From Phyllobacterium brassicacearum (GTDB taxonomy: Bacteria > Pseudomonadota > Alphaproteobacteria > Rhizobiales > Rhizobiaceae): a DNA stretch of 64,000 nucleotides. The stretch spans positions 1 through 64,000 of the forward strand of contig NZ_PGGO01000008.1 in the NCBI RefSeq assembly GCF_003010955.1, read 5' to 3'. The notes under the pieces were generated by a model. The model had not been told where the DNA came from, did no database searches, and saw only the letters and a program-made list of their open reading frames with translations. Made by a program: the position numbers and the translations under genes. Positions within the stretch are counted from its first letter, which is position 1; each line of letters starts with the position of its first letter. Shown piece by piece: positions 26,545-33,012 of this stretch.

Positions 26545-26616
26545 AGTAACCGTTTCGACATAAATTCCAGACTCTCTTGCAGCCTCAACGAATGCCTTAT
26601 TGAATTGTCTCGCTGG

Positions 26617-26730
26617 CGGCGGAGCTGATCACCGATCAACTGCCGTCCACGCCCAGCCGAAAGGTGCCGATGCCGTCATTGCGCGCAAACCAGCTACCAT
26701 CCCGATCAGAAGTGCCAAGAGCAAAATCAT
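26617..26730 (-). pseudogene. Rearranged fragments of a DUF4126 gene
   Basis: From ATG 26730 the minus strand reads MILLLALLIGMVAGLRAMTA, the missing N-terminus of a DUF4126 protein. Directly next to it, 26617-26662 carries the ELITDQLPSTPSRKVP segment on the opposite strand. The two pieces are therefore joined by an inversion. Confidence 0.65.
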
Positions 26731-26979
26731 CGCTTTGTCCAATCCGGAGGCCCGATCCATTGCATATTGAAGATGACACGGACAACGAGCTCGCTGCAAC
26801 AATAGAAAAATGGATTTGCGCCCGCGCTATGCGGTAGCGTCAGCTCTTAGGCCCGTCGCCTAGGCTTGCTCTTGTGCCAGGCCGCTCATCCCCCGCTGAG
26901 GCGCACTCGCAAATCGCGTCGCGCGCCCAACAACTTTAATTGATCTGGAACCAAGTCGAACGTCCCGCATTTCTTGGTC

Positions 26980-27324
26980 ATGCGCGATTCATCCTTCGAA
27001 CATGTGATGATCCAATCTCCACGCTCGGGCACGGTTCTGAACGTCACTTCCGTAGAACAGGCATCCGAACTCTTGGAAAACGGTTGGACAAAACAGTGCG
27101 GCCCCAAACATACGGCGGCCGTGGAAATGTGCGCAAATGCCTTGAAAGAGAAGGCATCGGTGGACGACGCAAGGATTGCATTTGTGGAGGCCGCCAAGGA
27201 AATCGACGTTTACGTGGCGGAAAAAACGCGAGCCACAGCCCCGCCCAGGTCTGTCAGGAACAAGGTGAACGATTCAGCGTTTTCGGAAAATGGAGAACGT
27301 CCATTTCCCCGCCGTGACAGTTGA
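26980..27324 (+). CDS. DUF982 family protein (copy 1)
   Basis: 114 aa; residues about 8-85 form a DUF982 domain (MIQSPRSGTVLNVTSVEQASELLENGW, then AFVEAAKEIDVYV). DUF982 is a small domain of unknown function found mainly in rhizobia, often in many copies. ATG 26980 is preferred over TTG 26974. A GGAACCAA sequence 33 bp upstream resembles half an EcfG promoter. The gene overlaps the next DUF982 gene by 35 bp. Confidence 0.8.
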   Translation: MRDSSFEHVMIQSPRSGTVLNVTSVEQASELLENGWTKQCGPKHTAAVEMCANALKEKASVDDARIAFVEAAKEIDVYVAEKTRATAPPRSVRNKVNDSAFSENGERPFPRRDS

Positions 27325-27535
27325 GACCGGAAAGCCCGGCGAGGTTCGGAACATCACATCGGTAATGGAGGCTGCAGCGTTCTTATTGACGGAGTGGCCA
27401 GGCAAGCGCACACGATGGCAGGGTCTTGCCCGACAGGCCTGCCTTGAGGCAATGGATGGAAATATCGATGCGGACCTCGCGCGAACTAAATTCATCGAAG
27501 CAGCCAAGGACGCAAATATATACATTGCGGGATGA
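27290..27535 (+). CDS. DUF982 family protein (copy 2)
   Basis: 81 aa, a minimal DUF982 protein: VTVETGKPGEVRNITSVMEAAAFLL, EWPGKRT, then ARQACLEAMDG and KFIEAAKDANIYIAG. It starts inside the end of copy 1 in another frame, so the two are probably co-transcribed. Confidence 0.85.
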   Translation: MENVHFPAVTVETGKPGEVRNITSVMEAAAFLLTEWPGKRTRWQGLARQACLEAMDGNIDADLARTKFIEAAKDANIYIAG

Positions 27536-27599
27536 GCACCCTTTCCGAATAATTTGGCGTCGTGCGATCGCGCTAACCTGAACGCCGTTTCGGCGTACT

Positions 27600-27636
27600 C
27601 TTATACCACCTCTCCAGCTTCCCAGTCGGCGGAGGT
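27600..27636 (+). repeat. Short repeat, copy D
   Basis: TTATACCACCTCTCCAG, then CTTCCCAGTCGGCGG: the 37-bp unit again, preceded by a small hairpin (ACGCCG-TTT-CGGCGT at 27582-27596). It lies just after the DUF982 pair and could act as a 3' end element. Confidence 0.55.
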
Positions 27637-27799
27637 CTCGGCGTGGTCTCGAAGAATATGCCCGCTTAGGGCGGGAGCACATCTTATCTCACAAACACCA
27701 GTGGCCGATATTACCTGGCGACCGCAACAGTCTACCCTGCGGTTCCAAATGGGCGAATCCTTTCTCGCGCAAGCAGGCGCTACAGGTGTATCCGGCATC

Positions 27800-28042
27800 T
27801 CAATGACGCGTAGATAATAGGTAAACCATGATTCTTTCGCGCTGTGCGGCTATCGAGGCAATGATTTCATAATCGCGGGCACCTGTGCCGAAGACCTGCA
27901 TAATCGTTCGGGCCAGGCGGTCATTGTTCTCATAATGGGCCGGGTGTTCGCCAAGCAACTCGCACGCCCTGATGTGCGCGTTCTCCATGATATGCCAATC
28001 GTCTTCGCTATAGGTGAGTTGGTCGAAAAGATGCTGTGACAT
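27800..28042 (-). CDS. Small conserved protein, DDW/DRLAR family (copy 1)
   Basis: 80 aa. YSEDDWHIMENAHIRACELLGEHP, NDRLARTIMQVFGTGARDYEIIASIAAQRER is clearly homologous to the protein at 29539. All helical and hydrophilic, no known domain. GGAGGAGG stands before ATG 28042. The pattern of conserved D-W, A-H, LG, DRLA and RD suggests a small binding or regulatory protein, but no function can be assigned. Confidence 0.8.
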   Translation of the reverse strand: MSQHLFDQLTYSEDDWHIMENAHIRACELLGEHPAHYENNDRLARTIMQVFGTGARDYEIIASIAAQRERIMVYLLSTRH

Positions 28043-28252
28043 AGAATGCTCCTCCTCCACCAAATGGCGGGAGCGCGTTCCATCTCTCAAGCGCTGGTGT
28101 GCCGTTGATATTACCAGCGACAGAAATATTAAAAACCTGATGTTGGCCTGCGTCAACGAGATGTCTTTCAATCCAGGCGCTAGCTCCGCCAGCTAGCCTA
28201 TGCTCGCTGCGATAAATCTCTGCAGTGCGCTATTTCGGCATTAGTGTCGCTT

Positions 28253-28277
28253 GGAACCAAAGCCATTCCTGATGGTT
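28253..28277 (+). promoter_or_regulatory. EcfG-like promoter of the NepR-like/DUF982 gene
   Basis: GGAAC, 16 bases, GGTT: one mismatch (C to G) from the EcfG consensus, 18 bp before ATG 28296. The leader would be very short. Suggestive rather than certain. Confidence 0.45.
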
Positions 28278-28295
28278 GTGGGCTGAGGGACGACG

Positions 28296-28742
28296 ATGAT
28301 GGTTGAGAATGAAAAGGAGAATCCCAAGGCGAAGGTTGCAAGAGCACTGCTCAAGCAATCCGAGTTGAGGGATGCTCTGCGCAGTCGATACCAGACGGCG
28401 GGTATCGACGAACGCTTCCTGGCATTGTTGGTTCGCCTGCGGGAGGCTGAGCCCGAAACGGTCGTTTCCAACAAACTTCTTGGGGGCACACGGGATTTAC
28501 CATTTCCACACGTGACGGTGTCGATGGGCGCCACCGGTAAGACGGGGAACATATGCTCAGTGGCAGAGGCCGCCGAATGGCTGGTCCTCTATTGGCCAAT
28601 TGCGAAGGGCGAGATGCTCTCAGAGGCCCGACAAGCGTGTTTTGACGCTCTCGACGGAAAAATCACCTGCACGAAGGCGAGGAATGCCTTTGTCGACGCG
28701 GCTCGCGAGGCAGGCATCTATATCAATCAGCAAAAACTCTAA
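28296..28742 (+). CDS. NepR-like domain fused to DUF982
   Basis: 148 aa. Residues about 15-58 (LRDALRSRYQTAGIDERFL, ALLVRLREAEPE) follow the NepR anti-sigma pattern, in which LR-x2-Y leads to a helix RF-x-LL-x2-L-x-AE. Residues about 72-146 are a DUF982 domain (VTVSMGATGKTGNI, CSVAEAAEWLV, then FVDAAREAGIYI). NepR holds the stress sigma factor EcfG inactive until PhyR removes it. A sensor or modulator joined to such a domain is a reasonable guess. GAGGGA precedes ATG 28296. The NepR assignment rests on pattern matching only. Confidence 0.7.
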   Translation: MMVENEKENPKAKVARALLKQSELRDALRSRYQTAGIDERFLALLVRLREAEPETVVSNKLLGGTRDLPFPHVTVSMGATGKTGNICSVAEAAEWLVLYWPIAKGEMLSEARQACFDALDGKITCTKARNAFVDAAREAGIYINQQKL

Positions 28743-28754
28743 AACGGGCCACAG

Positions 28755-28976
28755 TCAATCTTTCCGAATGATTTGACCTTCGCGCATCTCGAATACGCCG
28801 CTTTCCCCACCTTGGGCGATGAAATCGGACTCAAGCTCGATCCACGTGCCAAGGTATGTGCCGCAAGAGCTGCAGTGGATGGGCGTCTTCGGTTCTATGT
28901 TTTGCGTGAGGGTAAGATAAATTGTATGGCATTTGGGGCATTCAAGCTTGTTGTTGAGTTTTTTGCCCACGGCCAC
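28755..28976 (-). CDS. Small zinc-ribbon protein
   Basis: 73 aa with two CxxC knuckles (CPKCHTIYLTL and CSSCGTYLGTW), forming one zinc ribbon, then an acidic C-terminal part. The start is GTG 28976 after GGAG-like bases. It converges with the NepR-like/DUF982 gene, 12 bp apart. Function unknown. Confidence 0.7.
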   Translation of the reverse strand: MAVGKKLNNKLECPKCHTIYLTLTQNIEPKTPIHCSSCGTYLGTWIELESDFIAQGGESGVFEMREGQIIRKD

Positions 28977-29177
28977 TCCGATCGTTATGATTAATTCTAT
29001 TTATATGCCGATCTGCCGAAACTGCAATTGACCCTCATGGCACTCAGTCGGTTAGCTTTTCACCGTCTGCTCAAATCAATACGGATGATCGTCTGTCATT
29101 CGATTAACCCCGCGGTCGCCAAATTACTTTCGCGCTACTTCTACATACCTCATCATCCATGGCATTCACGGCGCAAG

Positions 29178-29361
29178 GTGAGGCCTGACGCGTTGAAACG
29201 GGGTGGCTTCTCACCAGGCTTCTGTTGGGGACGGACTCCAACTCGCTATAAACTTGCGAATGTGACAAACGTTCCGAATGTGTCCGATGGCGGACAAACG
29301 GGCCGTTATCTTCGACTCCGTCTACTCTTATGCCACCCTTCCAATTTTCCAGTCGGCGGAC
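29178..29361 (+). repeat. Composite structured repeat, copy R3 plus short repeat E
   Basis: Stem 1 GAGGCCTG (29180-29187) with CAGGCTTC (29215-29222), one C replaced by T giving a G-T pair. Stem 2 TTGGGG (29225-29230) with CTCCAA (29236-29241). Stem 3 GACA (29264-29267) with TGTC (29281-29284). Short repeat E follows at 29328-29361. About 75% alike R2 by eye. Confidence 0.65.
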
Positions 29362-29538
29362 GCCGAAGCGTCGTTTTTTGCTGTGAGTGGAGACGGAATT
29401 GCGAAGGCTCAAGAGCGTGATGGGTAATCCATTGACTTACTGATGATTTAAGCGCGTTAGTTGAATGTCGTCAGGCATGAAACGGCCACTGACGCTTGAG
29501 AGTATCTGCTCCCGCCTATTAACCGCGAGGAGACAGAT

Positions 29539-29877
29539 ATGTTGATCGCCCAAAATCTCAAAACCCGCACCCCACTCAAACTCGCCGATGATTGGTTAGT
29601 GCTGCAAGCTGCCCATGACAGCGCCTCGAAGAATTTGGGCCGATCCCCAAAAAACCATCCGTATGCCGACCGCTTGGCCAAGCAGGTATTTCGCCTGTTT
29701 GATTTGGGCCACCGAGACATTGCCATCATCGCCGCAATCGCAGCCCAAACGGAACGCGCCCAACCCCGACAATCGTACAACATGAACAAGATGCTGACGC
29801 TTGTACCTCTCGCGAATGAACAGGCCCGGATATTCCGATTGTCCGGTTGCGGACAGGGCCTTGAGGGTTACCACTAA
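29539..29877 (+). CDS. Small conserved protein, DDW/DRLAR family (copy 2)
   Basis: 112 aa. Residues 17-73 (DDWLVLQAAHDSASKNLGRSP, ADRLAKQVFRLFDLGHRDIAII) align without gaps over most of their length with the 80-aa protein at 27800. It adds about 40 residues at the C-terminus. GAGGAGA precedes ATG 29539. No known domain. Confidence 0.75.
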   Translation: MLIAQNLKTRTPLKLADDWLVLQAAHDSASKNLGRSPKNHPYADRLAKQVFRLFDLGHRDIAIIAAIAAQTERAQPRQSYNMNKMLTLVPLANEQARIFRLSGCGQGLEGYH

Positions 29878-30043
29878 TTGAAATTGGAACCCTGCGACAC
29901 GCGTCATACGCTGACGTGATGCCTACGGCGCGGCCGTCCCGCAGGACTGAAGCGATTTTGAACGGTTTGTAGTCTTCCATGGTCCCAAACGGTAGCAGAG
30001 GGGCGCGTGTTCCGGCACTAATCCTTTTGGATTATCGCGCCGT

Positions 30044-30301
30044 TCAGATGTCGGAATCCCATAAATGCCAGGCCAGCAAACACGAAATACCGCTCACAGT
30101 CAGTATGAATGCATGGCCATAAATAAGCCGGTCTCGGTTGCCTATTCTGGCTTCTTTGTCGGTGGAATCCCCGTGATAGATTTCGACGCCGCTATCGACT
30201 GAATAGTCCCAGTCGTTGTTTCGATAGAATGCAAAGTCCTGGTAAGCCTTCCAGATCGAATGCAGGAAGACGGCCAGAAACAGAAGAAATATGAAGAGCA
30301 A
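30044..30301 (-). CDS. Small membrane protein
   Basis: 85 aa with hydrophobic segments at both ends (LFIFLLFLAVFLHSIW and FILTVSGISCLLAW) and a polar middle. The start is a TTG without a strong ribosome site, so the N-terminus is uncertain. Unrecognised. Confidence 0.5.
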   Translation of the reverse strand: MLFIFLLFLAVFLHSIWKAYQDFAFYRNNDWDYSVDSGVEIYHGDSTDKEARIGNRDRLIYGHAFILTVSGISCLLAWHLWDSDI

Positions 30302-30742
30302 GTAGGCTATCCCCTATAGCGCGTTCGCTAGAGGCAATATGTATCTTATCGCGCCGCGGCTGCGGGTCATTTTCAGGCGCCTCCTTTCGTCGAGACATGC
30401 CTGTCCGTCCCCATGCCAGACAGAGTTTCAATGTTCAAATTGTGTTTGGAACGGCCGTCGCTACCGCGTTGCCCATAAGATGGTCTGGTGCAGGAAAAGA
30501 GTCAAGGTTGGAGGAAATTTATCCTATTCCATTGCCAACGTATCGCCTAGGGAGTCCCTGATACGCGATTGGAGAGCGCTCCTACGAACTACTATGCGCT
30601 ACAGCGCCGGCATTACCCGTACTTGGTCTGCAAACGACAATGGTGGCGTTGACCGTCGGGATTTATGGTAGCCGCCGTAAATACGCTTTCAAAAGCGAAC
30701 AGGTTTGATATGAATATTTAGGGGATCAGCCGGGGGGCAAAA
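30302..30742. other. Intergenic stretch, no gene seen
   Basis: About 440 bp with only short frames that lack ribosome sites. No repeat or hairpin stands out. Confidence 0.5.
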
Positions 30743-31678
30743 TTGAGCGAAGAATCGACTGTAAGCGAAACAATAGATTACAAATCCCGATATCCTTCAT
30801 TGCATCGAAAACCCAAACGAACGGTCTGGATTGTTGCCGGAGTTCTTGCAGCGTGCCTGTTGGGGTATTGGCTGTTTTTCAACTCATTCGAGAGGGGCCG
30901 TGATGCTCTACTCGCAAAAAATTATACAGAGGCACTAAGACTGCTAGAGCCGTGGGCCAAAGGGGGGATGGCCCCCGCCCAGACACTGCTTGGAATAATG
31001 TACGAAAGAGGCGACGGTGTTCAGCGGGACAAAGCTATAGCGGCGGATTATTACAGAAAGGCTGCCGAGCAGCGATTTGCACCAGCGCAAGTCGCCCTTG
31101 GTGTCCTATACAGTAGCGGCGATGGGGTACCAAGAGACGACAAGTTGGCCGCCGAATGGTACCGCAAAGCGGCGATGCAAGGTAGCCCGGAGGGACAAAA
31201 CAATCTTGGCTACATGTATGAGGTTGGCTCCGGGGTGGCCCAGTACTATGACCTTGCGGTCTACTGGTATCGCAAGGCTGCCGAGCAGGGGTTTGGTCCA
31301 GCTCAGGCGAATATCGGTCAGTTGTACTTGGAAGGTAAAGGCGTTCCCAAGGACGACACCATAGCTTTTGAGTGGCTTAATAAGGCAGCCGTCCAGGAAG
31401 TTGCCGGTGCGCAAACCAACGTCGGCTACCTTTACCTCATGGGACAGGGCGTGAAGCAGGACGATGCAGCTGCTTTAAGTTGGTTCAATAAGGCTGCAGC
31501 ACTCGGTGAGCCCGTTGCGCAGCGCAATCTCGGCTTAATGTACTATCGTGGTAGAGGTGTAGAGCAAAGCAACAGCAGAGCGGCGGAATGGCTCAAGAAG
31601 GCATCCGACAATGGCGACGAACCAGCAAAAAAAGCCATGGAAGAGATGGCGGGTGCGGGCATTATTTCAGGGACTTAG
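30743..31678 (+). CDS. Membrane-anchored Sel1-repeat protein
   Basis: 311 aa: short cytosolic N-terminus, one membrane helix (residues about 29-47), then seven or so 36-residue Sel1/TPR-like repeats (A-x2-LG-x-MYE-x-G-x-GV-x-D). Such repeats form superhelices that hold protein partners, often in envelope or stress signalling. The start is TTG 30743 after a GGGGGG ribosome site. Standing alone near the right edge of the island. Confidence 0.9.
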   Translation: MSEESTVSETIDYKSRYPSLHRKPKRTVWIVAGVLAACLLGYWLFFNSFERGRDALLAKNYTEALRLLEPWAKGGMAPAQTLLGIMYERGDGVQRDKAIAADYYRKAAEQRFAPAQVALGVLYSSGDGVPRDDKLAAEWYRKAAMQGSPEGQNNLGYMYEVGSGVAQYYDLAVYWYRKAAEQGFGPAQANIGQLYLEGKGVPKDDTIAFEWLNKAAVQEVAGAQTNVGYLYLMGQGVKQDDAAALSWFNKAAALGEPVAQRNLGLMYYRGRGVEQSNSRAAEWLKKASDNGDEPAKKAMEEMAGAGIISGT

Positions 31679-31789
31679 AAACTTGTTGCCCGGGGTTGGG
31701 GGGCTGGCAATCGCCATGCGGGCTTCCCCGAAATTGCATTGTATCGGTCGTGGTTGGGTTCGGTTGAGACCACAATGGAAGTAGCTTGT

Positions 31790-32029
31790 CTATTCCATCT
31801 CCGGCACATCGCCAGACTGAAACAGGATTGTCGGTGGTCCATAAGTGCCAGTGTCAGCATCGGCGTCACGGCTCCAGGCCAACACGCCCGCGCAGCTTGC
31901 AGCCAGGGAGCGGGCCATCCGCGTAGCATCTCCTTCAGTGTCGAACTGCATGGGATCATATGCCGGCACAAGCTGACAATCGTCAGCTCGAGTGAATGCA
32001 ACAACGAGAATGTGGCGGGCAGTGTCCAT
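31790..32029 (-). CDS. Conserved hypothetical rhizobial protein
   Basis: 79 aa: HILVVAFTRADDCQLVPAYDPMQF, ARSLAASCAGVLAWSRDADAD, GTYGPPTIL, GDVPEME. The motif set resembles small proteins common in rhizobial genomes; none has a known role that I can name. The start at MDTARH (32029) is preferred over 32047. Confidence 0.75.
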   Translation of the reverse strand: MDTARHILVVAFTRADDCQLVPAYDPMQFDTEGDATRMARSLAASCAGVLAWSRDADADTGTYGPPTILFQSGDVPEME

Positions 32030-32163
32030 GAGACACAATCCTACCATTGGCCGAGAATGTCACGCTTGAGTTGGCTCACTAGTCCGAAGTGGTGGGGGCT
32101 GCCACGTCGACACCAACCAGGCGTAGGAGTACCGTGTCATTTGTAGTGAAGCGGGAGGTTACC

Positions 32164-32532
32164 ATGCGGACATGTGTATCAGGTCTAGCTCTTGCGGTTC
32201 TCATAGCCATGGGTGGCCTCAGTGCGGCATTGGCCCAGGCTACCACAAGCATCAAATGCTCGGACGGCTCTGTGGTAACCGTCACCACCGGTACGAAACG
32301 GGGCTCGTGTGGCAAGCCCTGGAGCGATAACGGAGTGACTTGCGTGGACAGTGGGAACTCCGCGAGTGGGGGTTGCATTAAAGGTAAGCCCACGTGTGGA
32401 AACTCCGAGGGTGCCGGTGAGTGCACTATCAAGTCTGTTTCCACCAACACGCCGGGGACAAAAGTGCCGCGGGGCAAAACTCCCGTCCCGGGAATGAAGC
32501 CAATGAAGGCTGCACCGAGTATATCAAACTAG
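32164..32532 (+). CDS. Small secreted Cys- and Gly-rich protein
   Basis: 122 aa with a signal peptide cleaved after AALA, and six cysteines in the mature part (IKCSDG, GSCGKPW, VTCVDS, GGCIKG, PTCGNS, GECTIKS), likely forming disulfides in the periplasm. The tail is Pro- and Lys-rich. ATG 32164 follows GGGAGG. Unrecognised. Confidence 0.75.
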   Translation: MRTCVSGLALAVLIAMGGLSAALAQATTSIKCSDGSVVTVTTGTKRGSCGKPWSDNGVTCVDSGNSASGGCIKGKPTCGNSEGAGECTIKSVSTNTPGTKVPRGKTPVPGMKPMKAAPSISN

Positions 32533-32742
32533 CGGCTAGCCGGACCAGGAGCCCGTAACCTATCAGAAATGCGCCGATGAGATTTAACCATGGGCCGGCC
32601 CCTTCGGTTGGCTACAGGATATTCTAACGGGTAGTGGCGACTTGAAGCCAAATCTCCAATGGTCGAAGTGCAGGATAAAAGCCAGTTAGACCAGCATGGA
32701 AGGATTTGGTCATGTTTGAAGGAACAACCAAAGAACATGAAA

Positions 32743-32769
32743 TTGCACAACAAATTTTGCGTTGTGCAA
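32743..32769. repeat. 9-bp inverted repeat upstream of tRNA-Leu
   Basis: TTGCACAAC (32743-32751) and GTTGTGCAA (32761-32769) around an AT-rich 9-nt centre, 44 bp before the tRNA. Close to the presumed attachment site, so it could be a recombinase arm site. It could also be a transcription factor palindrome. Confidence 0.4.
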
Positions 32770-32771
32770 CC

Positions 32772-32800
32772 TTGCTTTCCGTGAATCTCCTAAGTAATTG
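32772..32800 (+). promoter_or_regulatory. Candidate promoter of tRNA-Leu
   Basis: TTGCTT, 17 bases, TAATTG, ending 12 bp before the tRNA. If the island integrated as proposed, this promoter was brought in by the element. Confidence 0.4.
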
Positions 32801-32812
32801 AAATCCTACAGT

Positions 32813-32898
32813 GCGGACGTGGCGAAACTGGTAGACGCAAGGGACTTAAAATCCCTCGGCCATAGGTCATGCGGGTTCGACCCCCGCCGTCCGCACCA
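32813..32898 (+). tRNA. tRNA-Leu (anticodon UAA)
   Basis: 86 nt including an encoded CCA. Acceptor GCGGACG pairs with CGTCCGC; the anticodon loop is CTTAAAA with anticodon TAA; a long class II variable arm follows, then the T-loop TTCGACC. Its first 25 bases recur at 9328-9352. Confidence 0.95.
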
Positions 32899-33012
32899 CG
32901 AAGAGCCATTCCTGACAATGTGATCGCCGCTGAAACTGCCCCGGAGCCACGACGGGTGGATTTGGAATTCAACTTCGAATACAAGCGGCGCACTTAACAG
33001 TGTGAGAAAGCG

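Noticed and set aside
21905-29270. Further EcfG promoters (GGAAC with AGTT on the minus strand inside R2 and R3)
   Set aside because: Spacing fits, but the -10 has a mismatch and no gene start follows in that direction; they are more likely part of the repeat's own conservation.
25557-29361. CRISPR array
   Set aside because: The repeats are diverged, irregularly spaced by hundreds of bases and have no cas genes nearby.
30339-30671. 110-codon frame before the Sel1 gene
   Set aside because: No ribosome site, no domain; composition unlike neighbouring genes.
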